Assembly (NCBI GenBank): GCA_947624575.1
Contig: CANQKY010000001.1
Location: 68,964-132,963 of the forward strand
Source of the DNA: an uncultured Clostridia bacterium
GTDB lineage: Bacteria > Bacillota > Clostridia > Oscillospirales > Ruminococcaceae
Reading direction: 5' to 3'
DNA: 64,000 nt
Positions 24,834 through 33,709 of the stretch are shown piece by piece (the stretch's first letter is position 1; each line of letters starts with the position of its first letter). Under the pieces are notes generated by a model. That model did not search any database. It was not told where the DNA came from and saw nothing but the letters and a program-made list of their open reading frames with translations. The position numbers and the translations under genes were made by a program.

Positions 24834-25654
24834 GCGGCATTTACCTCACCCGATCCTGTCTGCGTTTTAACGCCGGTCCCCGCTCCAAATAAGCTGACCT
24901 GTTCGTCCGGGATCTGCGGTTTGGGTTTGATATCCTTTTTCAGCTCGCTTTTCTTCTTTTTTGCGGTTTTCTTTCTGGAGGCGCCTACACTGCCGCGATA
25001 TGGTTTGGGGACAAATTCCTCATCCGTGTCATTTTTATCTTCGGGCAAATCCATATGTGTAAAGTATTCCTCTGCCCATTGATAGCACAGATCATCGGGG
25101 ACATCGCCGCCGATCATTCCCTGCATTGGCTTTTCATCGTTGTCTTTCATTTCCTGTTCAAGGTATTCTCTCGCTTTGCGGTTGATATAATGAAAGCAAT
25201 TCAGCATACTTTTTCGGGGGTGCATGACCTGTTTGGCAAAGTTCATATCTTCATAGCATTTGGTCTGCACATATTCTGTTACACAAAGCTTCATGTTGCG
25301 GCGCGTCAGGCGTTCTGTTGCATCACCTAAGCGTTTGACCGATGCGTCGATCAGTGCGTCATCTGAAAGTGCCAGTGTACGATCCCATTCTGCTTTTTCA
25401 GCTTCTTCCCGTGCTTTTTTCTTGGCTTCCCATTCGGCTTTACGCTTGGCTTCTGCCGCTTCATGCGCCTGCCGTTTTTCATCTTCTGTTTGCTCTGTAA
25501 CAGTTGCAGCGTTCAAAGCCGGTTTTACAGGCTCGGCAGGTGCCGGCGCAGTATCCGTCTCTGATTGAATATGATCTTCGACTTCGGCAACATCAGGTAT
25601 CTGTTGTTCACGATCGGTTACTTGTTCCAGTAATGTGTTTGAAAATACTCCCAT
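24830..25654 (-). CDS. PcfK-like protein (family related to Cas9 inhibitor AcrIIA9)
   Basis: A 274-aa protein if started at the ATG preceded by AAAAGGAG (MGVFSNTLLEQV); the ORF track runs 24 codons further upstream into a hairpin, which is unlikely to be coding. An acidic, proline/alanine-rich N-terminal part and a charged coiled coil (EAKRKAEWEAKKKAREEAEKAEW) precede the PcfK-like domain (SMLNCFHYINRKAREYLEQEM, DLCYQWAEEYFTHMD). Some members of this family inhibit Cas9 (AcrIIA9). A basic tail KKTAKKKKSELKK follows. The anti-CRISPR role here is only a possibility. Confidence 0.55.
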   Translation of the reverse strand: MGVFSNTLLEQVTDREQQIPDVAEVEDHIQSETDTAPAPAEPVKPALNAATVTEQTEDEKRQAHEAAEAKRKAEWEAKKKAREEAEKAEWDRTLALSDDALIDASVKRLGDATERLTRRNMKLCVTEYVQTKCYEDMNFAKQVMHPRKSMLNCFHYINRKAREYLEQEMKDNDEKPMQGMIGGDVPDDLCYQWAEEYFTHMDLPEDKNDTDEEFVPKPYRGSVGASRKKTAKKKKSELKKDIKPKPQIPDEQVSLFGAGTGVKTQTGSGEVNAA

Positions 25655-25687
25655 AATCATACTCCTTTTCAAATAATCAAATAAAAC

Positions 25688-25724
25688 GGAACGCGGTATT
25701 TTGGTCATCCGAATACCGCGTTCC
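25688..25724 (-). terminator. hairpin before the PcfK-like gene
   Basis: GGAACGCGGTATT (25688-25700) and AATACCGCGTTCC (25712-25724) form a perfect 13-bp stem. On the minus strand a T-rich stretch follows. It separates the primase-like gene from the PcfK-like gene and is evidence that the longer ORF-track start of the latter is wrong. Confidence 0.75.
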
Positions 25725-25740
25725 ATTCACTGTGACTGCA

Positions 25741-27426
25741 TCAGCCGATGCAATTTCTTCGTTTAGCCAAAGCGGGCGAAAACTGCACTTGACAGAAAGC
25801 ACCTTGATCGCAGTAGAAGTAGTAGCTGTTGCCATCATCATACAGTTCGATCACATCTGACGGCGCAATGCTTCTTCCTTTGTAATCCTCTGGCAAATCG
25901 TCGCTGTATCGTTTTGCAATCTGCTCCAGTCTTTGATGCTTGTCTTCTAAGACAGAGCATAATAAGACGCCTTCATGGATCAAATTGTATTCCGCAGCGG
26001 GAGGCATTTGATAACCTGCCTTATGAAGCCCTTGAATGCCTGTGAAGGCAAAACCGATGGTCGGTCTGTCGTCATCTAACCTTAGCTGGTAGATACGAAA
26101 CCGCTGTTGGCACTGCTCTGTGAGCAGCTTGTTCGTTAGTGCTTCATAATCAGATCGGGCGAGTAGCTCGTACTCCGCATGTGAAAATCCCAGATATGCC
26201 TGTAAGGACATACTGTTGGTTTTCTCTTTCTTCCAAACCGAGATTTCGTCCTGCATAGCTGTGAAACTGCATAGTCCATGGATATATCGGAATTTAAAAT
26301 TCATATGATCGTCCTGCTTTTCCGCTCGCTTTCTTTTGAGAGCGAGCTGCCAGTCGTCTATGCCTTTATAATTCGGATTCCATGTCAGCCTGCGAAAGGC
26401 GAGCCCTTGTTTTTTCGCCAGCAGATAAATTTTGGATGCTCCTTTGTTCACCTGTTCATTGCGAAATTTGTCCATGTCTGCCGCTTCCACAATCATTTGC
26501 GTGCCATTTTCAGCAAGCAGAGCGAACAGCATATCAAGCTGTGCGGTATTGTTGATGCCTGCTATGGCGGCAAAGGTGCGATTCATCAGCAAGTGCGCCA
26601 CATCTGCTTTGAGCGCCCCTTCTGTAATATATACAGTCCGAGCAAACGGATCACCGACAAAGTGGATCGGTGTCCCGGGGGAAGTTCCCATCTCTTTGCT
26701 GCCGGAGGACCACCAAATATACTTGGCGCCGGATTTATCCTCTGTTCCATTCTTAAAAGGCGTATCCAGTCTGATTTGGCATCCGCGAATCAGTCCGTCT
26801 ATCCCCCTTATCGGGATCAAAATACCGGAAGTGATGGTCGAGAAATTCGCAGTCCATTGTCCGTCTTTTTGATAGAAACCGGGAACACCGGCAACGGAAC
26901 AGCCTTGCTGTATCAACTGCTTTGTAAGAGCACGGCAGCGATAAAACGGCGGTGTACTCTTATATCCCAGCAGAGCAATTTGCTCGTCTGTCAGACCCCT
27001 TTGTTTTTTCAGATGCTCACGGTGCTGCTCAGACAATTTCAGAAGATCAAGCAGGGCGGTTATCGTATGGTGGATTTCCGTATTTTCGGCTCGTGTTGCG
27101 GACTTGATCCCGGTTGCCGGCTGTATCTTTGCGGGAAGTGATAGCGGAATGCATATGCCGTTTTGTATCGCCTCGCATATTTCATGATACGCAGCTGATG
27201 TGCTGATCTGATGAATGCGGGCATAAAGCGAAAGCATGCCGCCGCTCTCTCCACAGTAATTGCAACGCCAGACATTCTTCTGAAAATTCAGTTTCATTTT
27301 GCCTCGATCGTCTCCGCAGAATGGACAGTCGGTATATACACCGTCCGTACAATGCCGGCGGACGCGCAGGTGAAGAAGTTCCGCAACATCTTCTATGCCG
27401 AACGGAAAATCCGGCGAACAGCCCAT
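25741..27426 (-). CDS. CHC2 zinc-finger primase-like protein
   Basis: A 561-aa protein. A CHC2-type zinc finger near the N-terminus (CPFCGDDRG, WRCNYCGES) is typical of bacterial and plasmid primases. A Toprim/DUF3854-like region follows (FVGDPFARTVYITEGALKADVAHLL, IVEAADMD). The N-terminal extension and C-terminal about 200 residues are unassigned. AAGGAGG precedes ATG 27426. It probably primes replication of the mobile element's DNA. Confidence 0.82.
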   Translation of the reverse strand: MGCSPDFPFGIEDVAELLHLRVRRHCTDGVYTDCPFCGDDRGKMKLNFQKNVWRCNYCGESGGMLSLYARIHQISTSAAYHEICEAIQNGICIPLSLPAKIQPATGIKSATRAENTEIHHTITALLDLLKLSEQHREHLKKQRGLTDEQIALLGYKSTPPFYRCRALTKQLIQQGCSVAGVPGFYQKDGQWTANFSTITSGILIPIRGIDGLIRGCQIRLDTPFKNGTEDKSGAKYIWWSSGSKEMGTSPGTPIHFVGDPFARTVYITEGALKADVAHLLMNRTFAAIAGINNTAQLDMLFALLAENGTQMIVEAADMDKFRNEQVNKGASKIYLLAKKQGLAFRRLTWNPNYKGIDDWQLALKRKRAEKQDDHMNFKFRYIHGLCSFTAMQDEISVWKKEKTNSMSLQAYLGFSHAEYELLARSDYEALTNKLLTEQCQQRFRIYQLRLDDDRPTIGFAFTGIQGLHKAGYQMPPAAEYNLIHEGVLLCSVLEDKHQRLEQIAKRYSDDLPEDYKGRSIAPSDVIELYDDGNSYYFYCDQGAFCQVQFSPALAKRRNCIG

Positions 27427-27462
27427 TGTTTATCCTCCTTCCCATTACAGGATTTGGAATAA

Positions 27463-28296
27463 TCAACTTGCGGTTTGCATTAAGAGAATGGCCGCAGCGC
27501 GCAGAATGTTATCCGATCCCTTATATCCGTTGATATAGTATTTCAAGCTGGCGGGTCGTCTTTCGGCAACGGTAGCCATTGTCCATCCGCTGCAGGTTCC
27601 TTCTTTCACAACATAGCTTTTGGCTTCCTCTATGGTCATCATAGAGCATATCGTTTCCACCGGCATATCGGCAGTATAACCGGGCTCCTCGATGATCTCT
27701 TCAAATTCGTCCGCATCTATTGTGATCGTTTCAGCCGGTGCCGTTTCCCGGACGGGAACGGTGGCTTCTGCAGGTGGATGCTGCTCTGCCAAAACAGCCT
27801 GTGCAGGCACATTTGTTGCAGTTGCGTCGGCAGGTTTGTCTTCATGTGCTTTTGAGCTTACCGGTTGTTTACCAATCGGCATGATCTTTTTATGTGTGGA
27901 TAAGGTCTTTTGAGTTTCCGGGTGATCCGGTATGAATTGAATGCCAAAGCCTGCATCGGATAACGCCTGACTGATAGCAGAGTTTTGAGCTGCTTTCAGA
28001 TAGTCGGGAGCTTCTCCTTTCTTGCACTGGGCAATATGGCTGGCAGCCGGTTCCGTATCGCGCCTGTCAAAATAGACCCGCGCTTCCATAATCGCCAGCT
28101 GGTCGGTCAGTTTTACCAGCATAGATTTGACTTTGCCGTTAGGAAATTTCAAGCGGAACCAAAGTTTCTGATAGGGTGTGTCCAGGATCATGCCGTTCTC
28201 GGTTGCCCTCACATAATGCATGGGATCAAATCCCGGCACATGGTTCAGATTTGACACCGTGGAATTCACATGATAAATCGAATTTTCCTTTTTCAT
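27463..28296 (-). CDS. Rad52-like candidate single-strand annealing protein
   Basis: A 277-aa protein started at ATG 28296, seven to nine bases after AAAGGAG; the ORF track adds 11 codons. The N-terminal half resembles Rad52/ERF-type annealing proteins: DPMHYVRATENGMILDTPYQKLWFRLKFPNG, then YLKAAQNSAISQALSDAGFGIQF, which mirrors the Rad52 motif ending in a Gly-rich helix. A disordered Pro/Ala/Glu-rich linker leads to a conserved C-terminal block (MTIEEAKSYVVKEGTCSGWT). It sits beside RecD2-like and YqaJ-type genes, as expected for a recombination module. The match is to fold pattern, so confidence is moderate. Confidence 0.5.
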   Translation of the reverse strand: MKKENSIYHVNSTVSNLNHVPGFDPMHYVRATENGMILDTPYQKLWFRLKFPNGKVKSMLVKLTDQLAIMEARVYFDRRDTEPAASHIAQCKKGEAPDYLKAAQNSAISQALSDAGFGIQFIPDHPETQKTLSTHKKIMPIGKQPVSSKAHEDKPADATATNVPAQAVLAEQHPPAEATVPVRETAPAETITIDADEFEEIIEEPGYTADMPVETICSMMTIEEAKSYVVKEGTCSGWTMATVAERRPASLKYYINGYKGSDNILRAAAILLMQTAS

Positions 28297-28354
28297 CTTA
28301 AAAATACTCCTTTCATAAATACGAAACACCTATAAGGTTTTCTGCAAAGTCTGT

Positions 28355-30604
28355 TTAACTTGCCATTTTTTCCTGCTTTTGTTTGAGGGCGAGCGCATTC
28401 AGATACTTCTTAATGCGTTCCCCCAGCATGGTCTTTCGCCGTCCGGCGTCATTTTTGTGGATCGCCATAATCAGCATGCCTTTTTGTCCTACCATAATTA
28501 CCTTTTCCTTAGCACGGGTGATAGCGGTGTAAATCAAATTACGCTTGAGCATAATAGCATGACTTTTCATAATCGGAAGGATAACGGTGTCATACTCGGA
28601 TCCCATCGCTTTATGGATCGTTGTGGCGTATGCCAGTTCGATGTGAGCCATCTGCTCCAGATTGTATTTTGCAATACGATCCTCGGCAAACGCGATTGTA
28701 ACTTTGAGTTCACCTGTATCATCATGCTGTATTTCCCGAATGAATCCAATGTCACCGTTTGAAGCGGATGCGCCGTTCTTTGTTTGCATCACTTTATCGC
28801 CCACACGAAAGTAACGACTGCCGACTTTCAAATCAGGCAGATCGTTCTGTGATGGATTCACTAATTCGCGAATCGTCCGATTAAGCTGATCTACTGCCGT
28901 AAGACCTTCCAAGCGAAAAGGGGAAAGGATTTGCACCCGATCAATACCGTGTTTTGCCACCTGTTCACAGAATATTTGGCAAATTAAATCTGCGGCTTCC
29001 TCCTGTGTTTTACACTTCACAAACTGGAACTCATCACCGTAACGCAGATTGCTTTGATCTGCGTTGATACTTTGTGCATTTTGTGCAATCAGACTGCCCT
29101 TTTTCTGACGGAAGATCTCGTCCAGCCTTGTGACGGGAATTTTCCCACAGGAGATCATCTCCCGAAACACATCGCCGGCACCGACACTTTGCAGCTGGTC
29201 TGCATCACCTACCAAAAGCACTTTGGTGGAAGGATGTACGCGCCGAAAGAATTGCCGTGCAAGCCACATATCGATCATGGAACTCTCATCTACAATAATC
29301 ATCGCGGCATCCAGCGTTTCCTCGGATTTATCTTTTGGCATATATTCATCCTCGCTCAATAGACCAAGCATACTGTGTAAGGTGCAGGCTTGTTGTTGAC
29401 CGGTGCTTTCCGCCATACGGCGGCTTGCTCTGCCGGTCGGCGCCGCCAGCAGTATTTTTCCTTTTGGATTGAGCTGCCGGAACACTTCGATTATCGCCCG
29501 TAAAACGGTCGTTTTGCCGGTGCCGGGTGAACCGGTGATGATAGATAGATTGCTGCGAAATGCCATATAGACTGCTTCTGTCTGCTTTTGGGAGAGCGCA
29601 ATACCTAATTTGCTGCGAATTTGCTCCAGAACAGGCGCGATATCCAAATGATCGGGAACGAAGGAAAGAAGCTGTGCGATTTTCAGCGCGGTTTCATCTT
29701 CCTGAACAAAGCATTTGATGAGATAGATGTTTCCGTTACTGCTGACAACCTCTCCCTGAAGGATCATTCGATCCAAAACAGAGCATATTTCTTCGACCCT
29801 CACTCGCATTTGCGGCAGTGGTATTTTTTCATTCAAGAGTTGAGCGGCAGCTTTTATGAGCTTTTCGCTCTCTAAAAACAAATGTCCGTGCTCATTCTTT
29901 TGGGTTTCCAAAGCCGCATAAATGGCACCATGGATACGCATGGGCGAATTTGGTGGGCAGTCGCCTTTTAGAACGATTGCATCTACTCGTTTGAATCCAA
30001 AGCCGGATATCTGGCAGAGTTCATATGGATTGTTTTGCAGTATCTCAACGCTTTTGGCTCCAAAATGGTTGTAGATTTTCATTGCTGTTGCCGGCGTTAC
30101 CTGAAACGGTGAGAGCAGCATCATAATATCCCGCAGACTTCTGCTTTCAACATAGGAATTTTGGATATCCTGCAGTTTAGAGGGAGTGATCCCCTTTATT
30201 TCCAACAGCCGTTCCGGTTCATTCTCCAGAATTTTTAAGGCATCTGCGCCAAACCGCGCAACGATCAGGTCTGCGGTTTTATCCCCGATACCTTTGATTA
30301 AACGAGAAGAGAGGTATCCTTTTATTCCGTCTTTGGTCTGCGGCACAATTTCCTCACAAGATACAACTTGAAGCTGGTAGCCGTGTTTACTGCTTTGCCA
30401 CTCTCCGTCCAGAATCATGCTGACCTGATCGGTTCGCGGCAGCTCATAGCCCACGGCGACAAATCTGATGAGATGGTCGCGGTGATGATATGCGCTGCGT
30501 GCTTTCTGCGGTATGCTTTGATCGGAAGTCTTTACGCTGATCACACAGTATTTGCTTGTAGGATTGTAAAAGATAGTCCGATCATAGACGCCGAGATAAC
30601 TCAT
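28355..30604 (-). CDS. RecD2-type ATP-dependent DNA helicase
   Basis: A 749-aa helicase. N-terminal OB-like and helix-hairpin-helix regions (LIKGIGDKTADLIVARFG, IKGITPSKLQDI) precede the SF1B motor: Walker A ITGSPGTGKTT, Walker B VDESSMID, motif III VGDADQLQSVGAGDV, and the C-terminal UvrD_C_2 motif YATTIHKAMGSEYDTVILP. RecD2 unwinds DNA 5'-3' and acts without RecBC in Firmicutes. Here it belongs to the element's recombination operon. AAAGGAGG precedes the start. Confidence 0.92.
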   Translation of the reverse strand: MSYLGVYDRTIFYNPTSKYCVISVKTSDQSIPQKARSAYHHRDHLIRFVAVGYELPRTDQVSMILDGEWQSSKHGYQLQVVSCEEIVPQTKDGIKGYLSSRLIKGIGDKTADLIVARFGADALKILENEPERLLEIKGITPSKLQDIQNSYVESRSLRDIMMLLSPFQVTPATAMKIYNHFGAKSVEILQNNPYELCQISGFGFKRVDAIVLKGDCPPNSPMRIHGAIYAALETQKNEHGHLFLESEKLIKAAAQLLNEKIPLPQMRVRVEEICSVLDRMILQGEVVSSNGNIYLIKCFVQEDETALKIAQLLSFVPDHLDIAPVLEQIRSKLGIALSQKQTEAVYMAFRSNLSIITGSPGTGKTTVLRAIIEVFRQLNPKGKILLAAPTGRASRRMAESTGQQQACTLHSMLGLLSEDEYMPKDKSEETLDAAMIIVDESSMIDMWLARQFFRRVHPSTKVLLVGDADQLQSVGAGDVFREMISCGKIPVTRLDEIFRQKKGSLIAQNAQSINADQSNLRYGDEFQFVKCKTQEEAADLICQIFCEQVAKHGIDRVQILSPFRLEGLTAVDQLNRTIRELVNPSQNDLPDLKVGSRYFRVGDKVMQTKNGASASNGDIGFIREIQHDDTGELKVTIAFAEDRIAKYNLEQMAHIELAYATTIHKAMGSEYDTVILPIMKSHAIMLKRNLIYTAITRAKEKVIMVGQKGMLIMAIHKNDAGRRKTMLGERIKKYLNALALKQKQEKMAS

Positions 30605-30672
30605 CTTGCTTCCTCCTTTGTCTATATTGTCGTATGAGTTTTTTCATACCCTGTATCATTCCTCCCCAATCA

Positions 30673-31728
30673 TTAAGCCGCAGTTTCCTGCAACTTTTTA
30701 ACATTAAAACGCCGGCTTTCCGATACTGTTACATAGTCTGCATAGATTTCCGGATGCTGAGCCTGCAGGCGTATTAGGTTATTTTTGTTGACACTCAATT
30801 TTCGAATGGGATTATAGGTGACGGTATATGTGTTGTCTCCAATGGAACAAACAGCAGTACAGCTAGTGCCCATTTCCGCAACAATACGCCCCTGCAACCT
30901 CTTCATTTCTTTATCGAGTGCTTTGGATTGAGCATCAATCTGCTTTTTTTGCGTTTGCAATTCCGTGAAGCGGAGGACGCTGTTTGCTAATGGCAAACTC
31001 AATTTCACTTGCGGGGCGTTCTGGTCTGCCGGACCGATACTCTTTTTAATGCTGCTTAGAATCAAATCCCCGTCTTCGGTATATGGCGGCGGATTTTTTA
31101 GTTGAACATGGTCATTCCAAAAAGTACGCTCCAGTGTGATCAGTTCTTCCTCATAGGCATTGTCCCGTGTGATGTGGCGGATAATGATTTCTTCTTCGCT
31201 GTTACCGTATAGACAACAGTAAAACACCTCATCCAGATTCATGACGCACATATAGTGACGCCCTTGTGCCTCGTAATTGATAGGTACTGTTTCTTGTCCG
31301 TTTAGCCACCAGTGGTCTTTGGCATGATAGTTGGTTGTCTTGATCTCCAGAATTGCAGTTTTGCCGTTTGGCAGCGATACAAGGTAATCCACATCTGCAA
31401 GCATAAAGCGATGAATCGGATGCCGAAACATCTTTTTTGCTTTGCAAATGGGATATCCGGTTGTTTTTTGGAATATCTCGGCAACTAAATCTTCCAGCAA
31501 ATGCCCCATTTTTTTGGCTACCCAGTTGTCGCCCTCGTCTTGAATGGAAACGAGATTCAACTTTTCATAATATAGATCGCGAGCAGTCGCAAACGGAGAA
31601 ATTCCCAAAATCGCAGCAGCATCGCTGCCGCCGATGCCTTGTCTTCGATAGGATAACCACTGCTCTCTTGTGAGATTGGTTGTGTCAACAACCACCTCCG
31701 GCGTGTAGGAATCACATTCTTTTTGCAT
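30673..31728 (-). CDS. YqaJ-type viral recombinase exonuclease
   Basis: A 351-aa lambda-exonuclease-like nuclease. Visible motifs are EQWLSYRRQGIGGSDAAAILGISPF at the N-terminus, HRFMLADVDYLV (metal-binding Asp) and ILEIKTTNYHAKDHWW (ExK motif). It resects dsDNA 5'-3' to expose ssDNA for annealing. Together with the Rad52-like candidate and RecD2-like helicase it forms a phage-like recombination set. The gene lies 4 bases after the upstream ORF. Confidence 0.9.
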   Translation of the reverse strand: MQKECDSYTPEVVVDTTNLTREQWLSYRRQGIGGSDAAAILGISPFATARDLYYEKLNLVSIQDEGDNWVAKKMGHLLEDLVAEIFQKTTGYPICKAKKMFRHPIHRFMLADVDYLVSLPNGKTAILEIKTTNYHAKDHWWLNGQETVPINYEAQGRHYMCVMNLDEVFYCCLYGNSEEEIIIRHITRDNAYEEELITLERTFWNDHVQLKNPPPYTEDGDLILSSIKKSIGPADQNAPQVKLSLPLANSVLRFTELQTQKKQIDAQSKALDKEMKRLQGRIVAEMGTSCTAVCSIGDNTYTVTYNPIRKLSVNKNNLIRLQAQHPEIYADYVTVSESRRFNVKKLQETAA

Positions 31729-31732
31729 AAGC

Positions 31733-32599
31733 TCACGCTCTATTCTCGGCTGAGTACCGGCGCACTATTTCATGTGCGACCTCGGACACACTTTCCCAGT
31801 ATGCTTCCCAATAGAAATCGTTGGCTTCAAGCTTTGCCTTGATCAAAGAGGGAATCATTGGATCGGAAATCATGTTTTGATACTGCTCATCGGTTAGGGC
31901 TTCCACTTCATCCCATCCTTCAATTTGATCCTTAAAATCCTCAGCCCGCATACAGTCAGTATATTGCCGGCCAATAGATGAAAAAAGAAGAGAGGGAAGC
32001 GGGACGATGTGGACATTGATTTGCACACTATAATGATTGCTCTCGTATTCACTATCCAAATATTCCTCGTAACAATCTTTGGACGAGTTACATACAAAAT
32101 TGTCATGGTCAGACCAACTTGGATAGGAACCCTTCTGCATCTCATCGGCAATCATTTTGGAAAATGCCAACCTTGCGGCATGATAGTCAAGATAGACACT
32201 GACTGAGCTGCCGCTCTCATTGTCTACTGCCCAGTGTTCCTGAATGGAATATACCGTTAAAAAATGCGCATCGTCGCAAAGCGTTTTTGCCGATATTATC
32301 ATCTCAGGAGCCATGATAACCATGTCCAAGGCAATGGTTTCCAGTTTTTTGGGTTCTCCATACAATTCCGAAAACCGTTTTTCCAATTCATTGATGTCAT
32401 ACGGAGATACCGGCGGATCGAATTCGCAATAGATATCCGGTCCGGTATTATCGGTTTCTTGATCCGTTCCGTCCCTGATTTCAATGATACGACCAATCAG
32501 ACCTTCATACTCGCTTTGATCGGTTCCGATAATTTCTTCCCCGACCACATACTTGATACCATTGTAATAAAATGAATCTCCAATTTCTTTGATAACCAC
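31733..32599 (-). CDS. hypothetical acidic mobile-element protein
   Basis: A 288-aa protein of no recognised family, acidic overall. It begins with MVIKEIGDSFYYNGIKYVVGEE, likely a small beta-barrel, and has a helical C-terminal half. The start is GTG with AGGAG about 12 bases upstream. It is the second gene of the leftward operon. I cannot assign a function. Confidence 0.6.
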   Translation of the reverse strand: MVIKEIGDSFYYNGIKYVVGEEIIGTDQSEYEGLIGRIIEIRDGTDQETDNTGPDIYCEFDPPVSPYDINELEKRFSELYGEPKKLETIALDMVIMAPEMIISAKTLCDDAHFLTVYSIQEHWAVDNESGSSVSVYLDYHAARLAFSKMIADEMQKGSYPSWSDHDNFVCNSSKDCYEEYLDSEYESNHYSVQINVHIVPLPSLLFSSIGRQYTDCMRAEDFKDQIEGWDEVEALTDEQYQNMISDPMIPSLIKAKLEANDFYWEAYWESVSEVAHEIVRRYSAENRA

Positions 32600-32640
32600 G
32601 ATATTGTGATCTCCTTTCTAATACTTTTGTGACCTCACTT

Positions 32641-32778
32641 TTAAAACTCCTTGCTGTGGTTGGCTAAATACGGATATTTCCTTTGCCTTTGTTCCTCCTT
32701 TCTTAAAATCAGTTGCTTGTGAGCAGCCGGTCGTGTTTTGCGCTTTCTATAGCGCAGGTACCTTCGTCTTTTCTTCAT
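32641..32778 (-). CDS. very basic small peptide, 45 aa
   Basis: ATG 32778 (MKKRRRYLRYRKRKTRP) has AAAGGTGG upstream. The ORF-track frame starts 60 codons earlier but would run through the attenuator hairpin. About half of the residues are Lys or Arg. It is the first gene after the leader hairpin. It may be a nucleic-acid-binding peptide; no family is recognised. Confidence 0.5.
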   Translation of the reverse strand: MKKRRRYLRYRKRKTRPAAHKQLILRKEEQRQRKYPYLANHSKEF

Positions 32779-32830
32779 TTCACTTTCCACCTTTCTGTAT
32801 TTATTCCAAACGCTGATATGCGTTTTGGTA

Positions 32831-32907
32831 AAATAAAAAAAGCGAGAATGACACGACCGTTTACCGGTACTGTTGTTTGCTGTAAGCAAACCGGTGTCAT
32901 TCTCGCT
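32831..32907 (-). terminator. leader attenuator with branched stem
   Basis: On the minus strand AGCGAGAATGACAC pairs perfectly with GTGTCATTCTCGCT, 14 bp, followed by TTTTTTATTTT. Inside are two small hairpins, GTTTGC-TTACA-GCAAAC and ACCG-GTAAA-CGGT, so the RNA could form a three-way junction. It lies between the operon promoter and its first gene, about 160 bases after the predicted start, suggesting control by premature termination. Confidence 0.72.
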
Positions 32908-33075
32908 ATGTGTGGGGAGTAAAAATACCCCGATAGAATAAAAGCCGGTAAAATTCACCTGCCGATTGGCAGAATAATCCTACCGGTCTAATATACAAAC
33001 AAAAACAATATTGTGCAATGCAGTAAAACTGCTGATCCCTATAACGGAAAACGCACAAAAATCAATTACAGGAAC

Positions 33076-33129
33076 ATCATAGCACAACATATTGATTTTG
33101 TCAAGGGAAAAGCACAAGATATAGATTTT
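33076..33129 (-). promoter_or_regulatory. promoter of the leftward operon with overlapping direct-repeat operators
   Basis: On the minus strand TTGACA (33104-33099) and TATGAT (33081-33076) are separated by exactly 17 bases, a near-consensus sigma-70 promoter. Two 19-base direct repeats, AGCACAACATATTGATTTT (33081-33099) and AGCACAAGATATAGATTTT (33111-33129), cover the spacer and the region just upstream of the -35, a natural repressor site. Confidence 0.82.
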
Positions 33130-33400
33130 TGGAGCGATATGTAGAATTTTGCTTCGCCCATCGTACTTATTTAATGTAAGGACAGGTTATTCTTTATCCT
33201 TGTTGTTCTTTGAAAATTGCATAGTCCCTGTCGGAAGTTATACAGGATCAGCGGATAGTGTGCCATGACACATTTGCCGAGCGCGCCCGCTGATGAAATG
33301 ACGCATAGCGCAGCCTGAAAATACGCGGTCAAAGAGGGCGCAGGAAATGATCCGGCAGCTTTTTGAAAAATAGCTTAAGTAATTGAAAATAGGGTAGTTG

Positions 33401-33430
33401 TTGAAAATTCAATAGGGAAAGTAGTAAAAT
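33401..33430 (+). promoter_or_regulatory. candidate promoter of xis-int
   Basis: TTGAAA (33401-33406), an 18-base spacer and TAAAAT (33425-33430). An upstream copy of TTGAAAAT at 33383 and AGGG repeats make a direct-repeat pattern that could bind the excisionase. The first gene starts 58 bases later. Confidence 0.55.
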
Positions 33431-33487
33431 ATATATATGTCGTGATAGATTCAAACTGTATTCACAACTGCCCGGAAAGGAGGCATT

Positions 33488-33697
33488 ATGGCAGTTGAAT
33501 TCAAAAGTAACATTTGTCATGTCACAGCAGATAAAAGGACATATTCGGTTCAAGAGATAGCCAATATTTTGCAGATCAGCAAAAGTATGGCATATACTTT
33601 GTGCAAGAATGCGCCATTCAAAACTGTGAAAATAGGCAAATATGTGCGAATCTCTAAACCCTCCTTTGATGCATGGCTTGACAGCAATAATCAGTAA
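33488..33697 (+). CDS. excisionase/MerR-like DNA-binding protein
   Basis: A 69-aa helix-turn-helix protein (TYSVQEIANILQISKSMAYTLCKNAPFKTVKIGKYVRISKPSFDAWL), the standard Xis-like HTH_17 fold. GGAGG precedes the start, and the integrase begins 12 bases after its stop. It most likely directs excision of the element. Confidence 0.88.
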   Translation: MAVEFKSNICHVTADKRTYSVQEIANILQISKSMAYTLCKNAPFKTVKIGKYVRISKPSFDAWLDSNNQ

Positions 33698-33709
33698 GGA
33701 GATACAGTT

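Larger units (their letters stand above)
32779..33487. other. 709-bp control region between the leftward operon and xis-int
   Basis: No protein gene is supported. It holds a minus-strand promoter with repeat operators (33076-33129), a structured leader with attenuator (32831-32907), a plus-strand promoter for xis (33401-33430), and about 270 bases between 33130 and 33400 in which I see no clear element. Confidence 0.7.
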
